From Paenibacillus ihbetae (GTDB lineage Bacteria > Bacillota > Bacilli > Paenibacillales > Paenibacillaceae): a stretch of DNA of 64,000 bases. The position numbers and the translations under genes were made by a program. Positions 44,849 to 56,500 of this stretch are shown here, in pieces (position 1 is the stretch's first letter; the number at the start of each line of letters is the position of its first letter). The DNA is taken from positions 4,628,501 through 4,692,500 of the forward strand of contig NZ_CP016809.1 of assembly GCF_002741055.1 (NCBI RefSeq), read 5' to 3'. The notes beneath the pieces are model-generated. The model saw only the letters and a list, made by a program, of their open reading frames with translations, ran no database searches and had not been told where the DNA came from.

Positions 44849-45151
44849 TTGGTTACGCTGCTGCCGATTGACATTGAAGGACATACCGTCATGGGAGTCG
44901 AGGTGAAGCTGCCAAAGACGACGCTGCTTGCCGTCTATACTTCCCGCGGTTATATTATGTGCGGCGCGCTGGATGTCGGACTGCTGAACGAAAAGCTTGC
45001 GGACCGGAAGATCATTGCAGGGAGAGCCGTGGGCGTGCGGACATTGGAACAGCTTCTGGAGGCACCTCTGGAGTCGGTGACGCTGGAGGCAGAGAAATGG
45101 GGGATCCATCCGGGGTTGCAGGGCAAGGACGCAATTCTTCGGATGTTGTAA
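44849..45151 (+). CDS. YunC family DUF1805 protein
   Basis: This is a 100-residue protein matching Bacillus YunC: PIDIEGHTVMGVEVKLPKTT, YIMCGALDVGLLNEKL, GRAVGVRTLEQLL and APLESVTLEAEK. YunC is a compact dimeric protein of unknown function. The start is TTG 44849, with AGGAGG 9 bases upstream; TTG 44840 overlaps the SD. In Bacillus subtilis yunC neighbours yunD; here a YunD-like gene is 11.6 kb downstream. Confidence 0.85.
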   Translation: MVTLLPIDIEGHTVMGVEVKLPKTTLLAVYTSRGYIMCGALDVGLLNEKLADRKIIAGRAVGVRTLEQLLEAPLESVTLEAEKWGIHPGLQGKDAILRML

Positions 45152-45222
45152 TGGCGGAGGAGATTTCCGTGAATGAACGTTCTCGGTTCTCCAAGGCATC
45201 GAGCGTTGTGGATCATTAACAT

Positions 45223-45250
45223 AAAAACGGACACCCCGGTGTCCGTTTTT
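45223..45250. terminator. bidirectional terminator between yunC-type gene and mtnA
   Basis: A perfect 13-bp stem AAAAACGGACACC/GGTGTCCGTTTTT with a CC loop, symmetric for both convergent genes. Confidence 0.9.
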
Positions 45251-45273
45251 CTTATAGTCGTATGAATCTGCTG

Positions 45274-46353
45274 CTATTCGAACAGCTTCTTTAAATTTTC
45301 GTGATAAGGGGCCTGCACAACGCCTTTCTCGGTAATGATCGCGGTAACGTATTCGTGCGGCGTTACGTCGAAGGCCGGGTTATACACCTTTACGCCTTGC
45401 GGAGCCGTGCGCTTGCCGAAGCCCTCGGTAATTTCCTCCGCCGGTCGCTCCTCGATCGGAATGTCGGCGCCGGTAGGCGTCTCCAGGTCAATCGTGGATA
45501 ACGGGCAGGCCACATAAAATGGGATGCCGTGCGCCTTCGCCAGAACGGCTACGCCATAAGTGCCGATCTTGTTGGCGACATCGCCGTTCGCGGCGACGCG
45601 GTCCGTTCCGACGATAACCGCCTGCACCCAGCCCTTGGACATGACCATGGCAGCCATGTTGTCTGCCAGAAGCGTTACGTCGATGCCGGCCTGCTGCAGC
45701 TCAAAAGCGGTCAGCCGTGCACCCTGCAGCACAGGCCGCGTCTCGTCCGCGAACACCTTAATTTTCATGCCCTGCTCATGGGCAAGGTACATCGGGGCGA
45801 GCGCGGTACCGTATTTGGCCGTTGCCAAGCCGCCTGCGTTGCAGTGCGTAAGGATGCCCATCCCGTCTTTGAAGAACGGCAGCGCGTTCTCGCCGATTCG
45901 GCGGCATACATCCTCGTCCTCTGCGCGGATGGCTTCGGCTTCCGCCAGGAATGCCGCATTCAGTCCGCTGATATCGAGCCCGTCCGTAGCGAGCTTGGCC
46001 GCGGCGAGCTTCATCCGGTCCAGCGCCCAAAACAGGTTAACGGCTGTCGGTCTCGAGGTAGCCAGGTATTCGCTCGTCTTGACTACCTGCTCGAGCCATC
46101 CGCCAGCATCGCTGCCTTCATAACGAAGTCCGCCGAGTACGGTCCCGAATGCCGCGGCGATGCCGATCGCCGGCGCGCCCCGGACCTTCATGGAATGAAT
46201 GCCTTCCCACACCTCTTCGGGCGTATAGAGCTTCAAATAGACGATTTCTTCCGGCAGAAGCCGCTGATCCAACAATACCAAATGGTCTCCGCCCCAATAA
46301 ACGGAGCTTAGCGGTTCATGGGTGGTGGAATTATCGGTTGTCATACCGCTCAT
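45274..46353 (-). CDS. mtnA: S-methyl-5-thioribose-1-phosphate isomerase
   Basis: This enzyme isomerises methylthioribose 1-phosphate to methylthioribulose 1-phosphate in methionine salvage. eIF2B-like fold with [44 protein letters not shown] (catalytic Cys near 165), GADRV-type [19 protein letters not shown] (catalytic Asp near 250) and NPAFDVTP. The 359 residues are normal. Its ATG overlaps the mtnK stop (ATGA). Confidence 0.95.
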   Translation of the reverse strand: MSGMTTDNSTTHEPLSSVYWGGDHLVLLDQRLLPEEIVYLKLYTPEEVWEGIHSMKVRGAPAIGIAAAFGTVLGGLRYEGSDAGGWLEQVVKTSEYLATSRPTAVNLFWALDRMKLAAAKLATDGLDISGLNAAFLAEAEAIRAEDEDVCRRIGENALPFFKDGMGILTHCNAGGLATAKYGTALAPMYLAHEQGMKIKVFADETRPVLQGARLTAFELQQAGIDVTLLADNMAAMVMSKGWVQAVIVGTDRVAANGDVANKIGTYGVAVLAKAHGIPFYVACPLSTIDLETPTGADIPIEERPAEEITEGFGKRTAPQGVKVYNPAFDVTPHEYVTAIITEKGVVQAPYHENLKKLFE

Positions 46354-47573
46354 ATCGATACCTCATTTCCTTGGGATGCTTGCTTGACCAACGTCACGAT
46401 ATCATCTATGGATTGAATGGAGCGATGGTGCCGCACCAGGCTCTTGCCGATTGCCAGCGCTTTACGCTGAGCAACTTCCCTGTCCTTGTCGCCCGGGATC
46501 GTGTCGATATCGGCGACGTGAGACAGGCCCACGATGCGCCGTATCATTTTGCAGCCGGCGAATCCGGCGGTATCCTTCAGAATTTGGGAAATGTAATAAT
46601 CCTGATAGCCTGCCGTCCGGGACATCTCGTCTTGCAGATCGTCGTTCCAGAGCAAGCGGAAACGGCTCTCGAAATGCGTCCAGACGCCGCGCGCCATCTC
46701 AATCAGTGTTGCCTCACGGGCTGCCCGAGTCTGCTCGTCCGCGCACCATCCCGTCAGCGATGCATAGTTGAGCAGCAGGTTGCCGATGACCGCGCCGATA
46801 TCGAATCCCATAGGCCCGAAGAAGGCGAATTCCGGGTCGATGACCTTGGTCGAATCCGGCTTGACGAAGATGCTTCCGGTATGAAGATCCCCATGAAGCA
46901 GCGCCTGCGCCTGCGTCAAGAACTTGTGGCGAAGCAGCGTGACTTCGAAGTGAAGCTCCGTATCGGAACGAAGCGCCTCCGCCTCGTCCTCGATGGCTTC
47001 GGGATAATTGTTGTTGTCCGATTTCCGGTAAGGATCCTCGAAGATCAGATCCTCGGTGATTTTGCATAGATCGGGATTCACGAACTGGCCCGCAAGCACC
47101 TTCTTCTCCTGCTGATTCATCCCGAGATCCGAGGTGTAGAAGAGCGTTCTCGCCAAAAACTCCCCGATATGCTCGGCGAATACCGGATAGGCTTGGCCTT
47201 CAATGAGTCCTCTGCGCATAATCGTATATTCGCTCAGATCCTCCATCACGGTGTAGGCCAGCTCATCGGAATATCCGTAGACCTGAGGTACAAGCTCGGG
47301 GCAGATCTTGTACTCAGTCTCAAGGGCCAATCGCTCGATTCGGGCGCGGTCCAGAGACAGCGGCCACGATTCGCCGACGACCTTTGCATAAGGAACGGCC
47401 TGCTTGATAATGATACTATCAGCCGTATTTTTGGCGGTGACGTGGAACACCAGATTCAGATTGCCGTCGCCGATTTCCCGGCACTCCAGCTCGGCATGCT
47501 CCGGGAACCGGCCCGGGATACTTCTTGCTAACTGTATAGCTTCCTCTGCGCTCAGCGGATGATATGCAGACAT
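46350..47573 (-). CDS. mtnK: S-methyl-5-thioribose kinase
   Basis: This enzyme phosphorylates methylthioribose with ATP, the first salvage step feeding mtnA in the same operon. Kinase-like (APH fold) motifs: [18 protein letters not shown] (nucleotide Lys), the catalytic [13 protein letters not shown] and [17 protein letters not shown]. It has 407 residues. GGGGGTGA is 6 bases before the ATG. The upstream 310 bases contain no S-box-like conserved core that I can see, unlike Bacillus subtilis mtnKA. Confidence 0.95.
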   Translation of the reverse strand: MSAYHPLSAEEAIQLARSIPGRFPEHAELECREIGDGNLNLVFHVTAKNTADSIIIKQAVPYAKVVGESWPLSLDRARIERLALETEYKICPELVPQVYGYSDELAYTVMEDLSEYTIMRRGLIEGQAYPVFAEHIGEFLARTLFYTSDLGMNQQEKKVLAGQFVNPDLCKITEDLIFEDPYRKSDNNNYPEAIEDEAEALRSDTELHFEVTLLRHKFLTQAQALLHGDLHTGSIFVKPDSTKVIDPEFAFFGPMGFDIGAVIGNLLLNYASLTGWCADEQTRAAREATLIEMARGVWTHFESRFRLLWNDDLQDEMSRTAGYQDYYISQILKDTAGFAGCKMIRRIVGLSHVADIDTIPGDKDREVAQRKALAIGKSLVRHHRSIQSIDDIVTLVKQASQGNEVSI

Positions 47574-47886
47574 GGATGGTCACCCCCAAATATAATAGAA
47601 GAAAACTTAAAGCCAACTTTTTTGCTTGGTATTACCTAGTATAACGGTTTTTCGCGAATTTTGTATAATTTTTTGGACGGCTGCGGAATATGCGTAAGCG
47701 AGCATGATTCGCATATTGGCTCAAGGGGTAAACTACAATTAGACGCCCAAGCGCAGGTTTGTGCTCCTATATAATTGAAGGACTGCGAGAAGGCGGCATG
47801 CCTTGCAAGAGAAGGATGCCCGCGGCCGATACGTTCCTTCGCGTGTCACAGGGTGCATTAATATATAGAAAAGGAAGGGATTAACC
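47574..47886. other. divergent control region mtnK/dps
   Basis: This gap of 313 bases includes an inverted repeat AATATGCG (47687-47694) / CGCATATT (47710-47717) and several TATAAT-like strings near 47660. A TACAAT with no good -35 lies near 47735. I saw no SAM riboswitch core on the mtnK strand and no exact PerR or sigma-B signature on the dps strand. Confidence 0.3.
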
Positions 47887-48363
47887 ATGGCAAAAACATC
47901 GTCTAGCAAATCCGCAGGAAAAACGAAAAGCTCCTCCCTGGAGCAGCTGTTGAACCAGCAGGTTGCAAACTTTAACGTGCTCTACGTGAAGCTTCATAAT
48001 TACCATTGGTACGTTAGCGGGCAGCAGTTCTATTCCCTTCATGTGAAGTTTGAAGAACTGTACAATGAAATTACGCTGAAAATGGACGAGGTTGCAGAGC
48101 GGCTTCTTGCCCTCAAGGGTAAGCCGGCGGCAACGATGAAAGAATATCTGGATCTGGCGACTGTCCAGGAAGCATCCGGCAATGAGGATACGAAGGGCAT
48201 GGTGCAGGCGCTGATCGAGGATTTTGCCACGGTTTCGGAAGAGCTTGCAGAAGGAATCGAAATGGCCGAGGAAGCAGGGGATGCGCCGACGGCGGATATG
48301 CTCACGGGCTTTAAGGCCGACCTTGAGAAGCATATGTGGATGCTGCGTTCTTTCTTGGGCTAA
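47887..48363 (+). CDS. dps: Dps family ferritin-like DNA-binding protein
   Basis: This is a dodecameric iron-storing protein that protects DNA from oxidative damage. The Lys/Ser-rich tail of about 18 residues (MAKTSSSKSAGKTKSSS) could bind DNA. The core has the LHNYHWYVSG ferroxidase His, HVKFEELYNEI and MDEVAERLLALKGKP motifs in the expected order. It has 158 residues. AAGGAAGGG precedes the ATG. The divergent gene is mtnK. Confidence 0.93.
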   Translation: MAKTSSSKSAGKTKSSSLEQLLNQQVANFNVLYVKLHNYHWYVSGQQFYSLHVKFEELYNEITLKMDEVAERLLALKGKPAATMKEYLDLATVQEASGNEDTKGMVQALIEDFATVSEELAEGIEMAEEAGDAPTADMLTGFKADLEKHMWMLRSFLG

Positions 48364-48929
48364 AGAGGTTGTTCCGTAGAGATGAAGTTTATTTCACTTG
48401 TTCTTCATGGCATAAGGATGGATCGTGACGCCTTGCTGCAATCGATCGTCCAAGCGCATGCATGCTGTTAGACATGTACCGTCCGGCGACGAGCGATGTG
48501 AAAGCCGGTGCCGGGTGCCGTGGGTTTAACGCATGCAGCATTTCGATGCAGCTGAGCCCTCCATGAACAGGGGAACGACAAGCAGGCTTGACCGCTGACG
48601 GGTCAGGCCTGCTTTTTTTGGTAGCGGTTGGGAAGTGCAGGTTATCGGGGTACTCGGTTTCGGTTATGCTTACAGTATAATCGAAAGGTTATGACGATCC
48701 GGTGTTGTTTTGATGAAGAGGGAAGTCTGCCGCTTAGCCGTAAAAGGCTTGTCCGGTTGAAATGCATCCTGTTTTATTATAAAATGGCTTGAGAATCAGT
48801 GAGAATCAGTTTAGAATAATTATAAATAAATAATTACTTTTTTCTTGCTTCTCTTATGAAATCAGGGCGTACAATCCTGTTATCATATAGGACCATAATA
48901 CACTACCTATTCAACGGAGGGAATCTAAT
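48364..48929. other. intergenic region between dps and the suf operon
   Basis: This gap of 566 bases holds the dps terminator (48581-48620) and an A/T-rich suf promoter region. TTGCTT (48845-48850) and TACAAT (48870-48875) are separated by 19 bases, a slack fit. No convincing small gene; a 29-codon frame at 48381 has a poor SD. Confidence 0.35.
48581..48620 (+). terminator. terminator upstream of suf operon
   Basis: AGCAGGCTTGACC and GGTCAGGCCTGCT (one G-T pair) form a 13-bp stem followed by seven T. Confidence 0.85.
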
Positions 48930-49712
48930 ATGTCAACGAAGTTTGTCATTGAAGGATTGAAAGCACAAATCGAAGGGAAGGAAATCCTTAAGGGGATCAA
49001 CCTTGAGATGAAGGGCGGCGAAGTTCACGCCATCATGGGACCTAACGGTACAGGTAAGAGTACCCTCGCTTCCGCTTTGATGGGTCACCCCAAATATGAA
49101 GTAACAGAAGGTACGGTGCTTCTGAACGATGAAGACCTGCTTGAGATGGAGGTTGACGAGCGCGCACGTGCCGGATTGTTCCTCGCGATGCAGTATCCGA
49201 GCGAAATTGCCGGGGTAACGAACTCCGACTTCCTGCGCAGCTCCATCAACGCACGCCGCGGCGAAGGCAATGAGATTTCGCTGATCAAGTTTATCCGCCA
49301 GATGGAAGGCAAGATGAAGGAGCTTGAGATGAACCCTGAGTTCGCTCACCGCTACTTGAACGAAGGCTTCTCCGGCGGCGAGAAGAAGCGTAACGAAATC
49401 CTGCAAATGATGATGCTCGAGCCGAAAATCGTCGTGCTGGACGAAATTGACTCCGGTCTCGATATCGATGCTTTGAGAATCGTGGCAAACGGCGTAAACG
49501 CGATGAAATCGGAAGAACGCGGTTTCTTGATTATTACCCACTATCAGCGCTTGCTTAACTATATTACTCCTGATTACGTACACGTTATGATGCAAGGACG
49601 CATTGTTAAATCCGGCGGTCCTGAGCTGGCCGAGAAACTGGAAGCGGAAGGCTATGACTGGATCAAGGAAGAGCTGGGAATTACCGATGAAACTGTAGGT
49701 CAAGACGCGTAA
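48930..49712 (+). CDS. sufC: Fe-S assembly ATPase SufC
   Basis: This is the ABC-type ATPase that drives the SufBCD scaffold for Fe-S cluster assembly in the cytoplasm. Walker A GPNGTGKST (about 37), Q-loop MQYPSEIAG, signature FSGGEKKRNE, Walker B IVVLDEIDSGLD and the switch His in ITHYQRLL are all present. The 260-residue length is usual. GGAGGG is upstream of the ATG. It heads sufC-D-S-U-B, the standard Firmicutes order. Confidence 0.96.
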   Translation: MSTKFVIEGLKAQIEGKEILKGINLEMKGGEVHAIMGPNGTGKSTLASALMGHPKYEVTEGTVLLNDEDLLEMEVDERARAGLFLAMQYPSEIAGVTNSDFLRSSINARRGEGNEISLIKFIRQMEGKMKELEMNPEFAHRYLNEGFSGGEKKRNEILQMMMLEPKIVVLDEIDSGLDIDALRIVANGVNAMKSEERGFLIITHYQRLLNYITPDYVHVMMQGRIVKSGGPELAEKLEAEGYDWIKEELGITDETVGQDA

Positions 49713-49734
49713 ATTGACGGGAGGAGGAAACGAT

Positions 49735-52665
<2,931 letters not shown>

Positions 52666-52700
52666 GCGAAAGACAATAGATCGATAGGGAGGTAAGTCAA

Positions 52701-54098
52701 ATGGCTAAAAAGGCACCCGAATTAGAAGAGTACAAATATGGTTTCCGTGACGAGCACAAAGCCGTTTTTCAAACCGGTAAAGGATTGACTCGCGAGGTCG
52801 TTACGGAAATTTCCAAGATTAAGAATGAGCCTGAATGGATGCTGGAGTTCCGCCTGAAGGCGCTGGAGCAGTTCGAGAAAATGCCGATGCCGCGTTGGGG
52901 CGGCGATCTCGACGAGCTGGATTTCAACGACATCCAGTACTATGTCAGACCGTCCGAGAAGCAAGGGAAGACTTGGGAGGAGGTTCCTGCCGAAATTAAG
53001 GAAACCTTCGACAAGCTCGGGATCCCGGAAGCGGAGCAGAAGTTCCTTGCAGGCGTATCGGCACAATACGAATCCGAAGTTGTATACCACAACATGCAGA
53101 AGGACCTTGAAGATCAAGGGGTAATCTTTATGGACACGGATACCGCTCTGAAAGAGCATCCAGAAATCTTTAGAGAGTACTTCGCAACGGTCGTTCCTCC
53201 GGCTGATAATAAATTTGCCGCGCTGAACAGTGCGGTATGGTCCGGCGGAAGCTTCATCTATGTTCCGAAAGGCGTGCAGTGCGAAATTCCGCTGCAGGCG
53301 TACTTCCGTATCAACTCCGAGAACATGGGTCAGTTCGAGCGTACGCTGATCATCGCCGACGAAGGCAGCTTCGTGCATTACGTCGAAGGCTGTACGGCTC
53401 CGATCTACAGCACGAACTCGCTTCATAGCGCGGTTGTCGAGATTATCTGTAAGAAGGATGCACGTGTGCGCTACACGACGATCCAGAACTGGGCGCCGAA
53501 CATCTACAACCTCGTAACCAAGCGTGCGGTTGCGGAAGAGAATGCGACGATGGAATGGGTCGACGGCAACATCGGCTCCAAGCTGACTATGAAATACCCT
53601 GCTGTCGTCCTGAAAGGACGCGGCGCGAAAGGGATGGTTCTGTCCATCGCGGTGGCAGGTAAAGGCCAGCACCAGGATGCAGGTGCGAAGATGCTTCACC
53701 TGGCTCCGGACACCACTTCCACGATCGTATCGAAATCGATCAGTAAGCACGGCGGTAAAGTAACCTACCGCGGTCTGGCATCCTTCGGCCGCAACGCCGA
53801 AGGCGCGAAGGCGAATATCAAGTGCGATACGCTTATTCTCGATAATGAGTCGACATCCGATACGATTCCATACAACGAGATCAAGAACGACAACATTACG
53901 CTGGAGCATGAGGCGACTGTATCCAAGGTATCCGAGGATCAGCTGTTCTACCTTATGAGCCGCGGTCTTACCGAGGACGAAGCTACGCAGATGATCGTTA
54001 TGGGCTTCATTGAGCCGTTCACGAAAGAGCTGCCAATGGAATATGCGGTTGAGATGAACCGTCTCATCAAGTTCGAGATGGAAGGCTCCATCGGTTAA
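52701..54098 (+). CDS. sufB: Fe-S assembly scaffold SufB
   Basis: This is the main scaffold subunit on which the nascent cluster is built with SufC/SufD. The 465 residues include [38 protein letters not shown] (Cys near 231) and [13 protein letters not shown] C-terminal sequence ([19 protein letters not shown]). GGGAGGT precedes the ATG. Last gene of the operon. Confidence 0.96.
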   Translation: MAKKAPELEEYKYGFRDEHKAVFQTGKGLTREVVTEISKIKNEPEWMLEFRLKALEQFEKMPMPRWGGDLDELDFNDIQYYVRPSEKQGKTWEEVPAEIKETFDKLGIPEAEQKFLAGVSAQYESEVVYHNMQKDLEDQGVIFMDTDTALKEHPEIFREYFATVVPPADNKFAALNSAVWSGGSFIYVPKGVQCEIPLQAYFRINSENMGQFERTLIIADEGSFVHYVEGCTAPIYSTNSLHSAVVEIICKKDARVRYTTIQNWAPNIYNLVTKRAVAEENATMEWVDGNIGSKLTMKYPAVVLKGRGAKGMVLSIAVAGKGQHQDAGAKMLHLAPDTTSTIVSKSISKHGGKVTYRGLASFGRNAEGAKANIKCDTLILDNESTSDTIPYNEIKNDNITLEHEATVSKVSEDQLFYLMSRGLTEDEATQMIVMGFIEPFTKELPMEYAVEMNRLIKFEMEGSIG

Positions 54099-54136
54099 TA
54101 TATCCAGGCACGATTTGAATATAGGCTGACATCGAA

Positions 54137-54184
54137 GAATGGGCTGCCCGCGAGATCACAGATCTTGGGCAGCCCATTCTTTTG
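54137..54184 (+). terminator. suf operon terminator
   Basis: A perfect 14-bp stem AGAATGGGCTGCCC/GGGCAGCCCATTCT is followed by TTTTG, 39 bases after sufB. Confidence 0.9.
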
Positions 54185-54241
54185 TAAGTCAGAGATAATC
54201 ACTCAGGCAGATATGTCTCATATCGCGATTCCGGCGAGCTT

Positions 54242-54361
54242 TCGAACCCTCGAACCCTCGAACCCGCGACCCAGGGACCCAGCGACCCAGGGACCCAGCG
54301 ACCCGGGAAACTGAGAATTTGAGGAACTTAGAACCTTAGAGTCTGAGTATCTAGGTACCTG
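54242..54361. repeat. degenerate 8-bp-period tandem array
   Basis: Three copies of TCGAACCC are followed by GCGACCCA/GGGACCCA alternating four times and GCGACCCG. Seven further diverged octamers follow in the same phase (GGAAACTG, AGAATTTG, AGGAACTT, AGAACCTT and on). About 15 units cover 120 bases between the suf terminator and the HD-GYP terminator. It lacks spacers of CRISPR size. Confidence 0.8.
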
Positions 54362-54432
54362 CTTCATCAATCCCGCCGGGTAGTCTGTTACGACCGGCTT
54401 GGCCTGACGACGTGTGAGCGCAGTCCGCTGCG

Positions 54433-54484
54433 CAAATAAATTCCCCGGACGATGGATACCATCAATCGCCGGGGAATTTATTTG
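54433..54484 (-). terminator. terminator after the first HD-GYP gene
   Basis: A perfect 16-bp stem CAAATAAATTCCCCGG/CCGGGGAATTTATTTG has an inner GATGG/CCATC pair. It ends just past the stop of the minus-strand HD-GYP gene. Confidence 0.85.
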
Positions 54485-54516
54485 ATTATGTATATATTGA
54501 AAGGCATGAGTTCATG

Positions 54517-55563
54517 TTAGAGCAGGATCTCTTGAATCTCGGTATCCGATTCCTTCGACAGATCAATGAACCGCGCTCCGGCCTGAATGAGGGGACGGAA
54601 GTAGTCCGACTGGTTATTCGCAACGATAATGCCCGATTCACCGGTCGTCAGGACGACCTTTTTACCGATGAAATAAGGAAGCATCTGCTGGATGAACGCA
54701 TGAGTCGCCTTCCCGTTCAGCTTGCCGAAGCTGAGGCTGTAGAGCTCCCGCAGAACGGTCAGCAGCTGCTGCTTGGACTGATACACCCGGTTGGTCGTCA
54801 TGGCGCTGTAGACATCGGCAACCGCGCAAATCTGCGCGTAAGGATGGATCTGATTCTCATGGATCGCTTTCGGATACCCGGAGCCGTCGCCGCGTTCGTG
54901 ATGCTGCAGCGCTACGGTTGCAGTGACTTTGTCCCGCGTTGATTCATAGATCGTTTCGTAGCCGTAAATGGTGTGAAGCTTGACCTGCTCATATTCCTCC
55001 GGCGTCAGCTTGCCGGGTTTATCGAGTATTTCGCGGGGGATCCGGCACTTTCCGATATCATGGAGGAAGCCGGCTTTGCCGATGTCATAAGCTTCCTGCT
55101 CAGAATAACCCATCCATTCGGCGATATAATAGGACAGCATTCCGACTTGAATGGAGTGGCGATATGTGTAATCATCCTTGCCATTAAACAGAAGCAGGAG
55201 AGAAACCACGTCCTTCTGTTCACTGAGCGAGTCAACGAGCGGATGAAAGGTATCGTCGACGACGGATTCATTAAACGTTCCCGTCAGCGCCGCTTCCTCG
55301 AACATGGATTTGCATCCGTCGAACGCGAGATTGAAATGCGGTTGAACCTGTCGAAACGATTCCGAGATATCGGATAGCAGATCGATGGATTCCGCATGCC
55401 CGCGGGGGGAAATATCGATATAATCGATGCCGTGCTGAAGGAGCTTGGATATGTCCTCCATGCGCAGAATCGTTCCTTTGCGAAGAACATGAACGCCGTT
55501 GCGGTTGAATGCATCTTGTTGGATGTGATCGCCGGGTCTCAGGTCCGTGACATGTACTCTCAA
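54517..55563 (-). CDS. HD-GYP domain phosphodiesterase (paralogue 1)
   Basis: This is a predicted cyclic-di-GMP phosphodiesterase of 348 residues. N-terminal about 90 residues resemble the DUF3391 type (VTDLRPGDHIQQDAFNRNGV). The HD-GYP core (about 130-280) has YRHSIQVG, GFLHDIGKCRIP and the extended HHERGDGSGYP with AVADVYSAMTT. All catalytic residues of the family are there. TTG 55563 follows AAGAGGTG; the in-frame sequence before it is not conserved-looking. No GGDEF partner is in the window. Confidence 0.88.
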   Translation of the reverse strand: MRVHVTDLRPGDHIQQDAFNRNGVHVLRKGTILRMEDISKLLQHGIDYIDISPRGHAESIDLLSDISESFRQVQPHFNLAFDGCKSMFEEAALTGTFNESVVDDTFHPLVDSLSEQKDVVSLLLLFNGKDDYTYRHSIQVGMLSYYIAEWMGYSEQEAYDIGKAGFLHDIGKCRIPREILDKPGKLTPEEYEQVKLHTIYGYETIYESTRDKVTATVALQHHERGDGSGYPKAIHENQIHPYAQICAVADVYSAMTTNRVYQSKQQLLTVLRELYSLSFGKLNGKATHAFIQQMLPYFIGKKVVLTTGESGIIVANNQSDYFRPLIQAGARFIDLSKESDTEIQEILL

Positions 55564-55649
55564 ATCATTGCACCTCTTGCCCTTATATAAATGAAAAGTT
55601 AAAACCATCTTAGCAAGAAAATTATGGTTTTACAATGATTGAATAAGTC

Positions 55650-56387
55650 TTAAAGCCTAGCAGTGGGGTCCCAAGGGCCTGTCTGAGGGCCTTTCCATTC
55701 GGATCCGTCATCCCAAATTTCCTTTTTCCAGATCGGGACGGTTCGCTTCAGCTGCTCGATGGCATACCTGCTGGCTTCGTAGCAATCGTTTCGATGAGGC
55801 GAAGAGACGGCAATGACCACGCTGGTTTCACCGATATCGACCGTACCGATCCGGTGGGAAATCGCGCATAAGGTGCCGGGCCACTGGTTGGAGATGTTGC
55901 GGCAAATTTGCTGCAATTCTTTTAAGGCCATGGGGATATAGGCTTCATACTCCAGCGTAACCGTTCGCTGCTCACCGGTCATTTCCCGGGTCGTCCCGAT
56001 AAAAGAGAGGGTTGCGCCATGGTTGGCATCATGGACCTTGGCCAGGGTATCCTCGACCGAGAGCTTCTCGGACGTAATCAGGCAGGTTCCATCGGGGGAC
56101 TGAGCGCTCTTGGGGGGCTGCTCCCCGGCACCGTCGCCACCGGATACCGGCGGAATCAGAGCAACCTCATCCCCTGCCTGAATAAGCTGGTCTTCCAAAG
56201 CATATTCTTGATTGATTGCCACGAATGAAACCGCGATCTGCTGGGCGGCGTCCGGATAAGTATCGCTAAGCTTCTGCTTTAATTCTCCGGCCGTAAGCGG
56301 AAGCGCGGGGACGGGAAACGCAAGCGAAGCGGAACCGATTCGATCGGCCAGCCCCGCGAATAACAAGATCGGAATAGTCGTCGACAT
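55650..56387 (-). CDS. MoaD-MoaE fusion (molybdopterin synthase)
   Basis: Molybdopterin synthase normally needs a small sulfur carrier (MoaD) and a catalytic subunit (MoaE); here one 245-residue chain holds both. Residues 1-85 are MoaD-like and end in PPVSGG. A short Gly/Pro-rich linker follows, then MoaE (about 100-240) with HGATLSFIGTTRE, YEAYIPMALKEL, HRIGTVDIGE and VPIWKKEIW. The MoaD Gly-Gly must be C-terminal to become a thiocarboxylate, so cleavage after GG (as for mycobacterial MoaX) is expected. GAGGTGATG is upstream of the ATG. No other Mo-cofactor genes are nearby. Confidence 0.9.
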   Translation of the reverse strand: MSTTIPILLFAGLADRIGSASLAFPVPALPLTAGELKQKLSDTYPDAAQQIAVSFVAINQEYALEDQLIQAGDEVALIPPVSGGDGAGEQPPKSAQSPDGTCLITSEKLSVEDTLAKVHDANHGATLSFIGTTREMTGEQRTVTLEYEAYIPMALKELQQICRNISNQWPGTLCAISHRIGTVDIGETSVVIAVSSPHRNDCYEASRYAIEQLKRTVPIWKKEIWDDGSEWKGPQTGPWDPTARL

Positions 56388-56500
56388 TTTGCATCACCTC
56401 ATAATTCTTCTGGGCTACAATATACCATATTCCTCGTCAAAATGTTATGCTTGAAAGACCGGAAAATCACGTGATACGAACATGGGAGGAGGCCGCCTGA

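Noticed and set aside
48364..48580. 29-codon frame starting at 48381
   Set aside because: Upstream sequence has only a weak GTAGAG, and the product lacks any recognisable feature.
54242..54361. CRISPR array
   Set aside because: Repeat units are 8 bases with no unique spacers and no cas genes.
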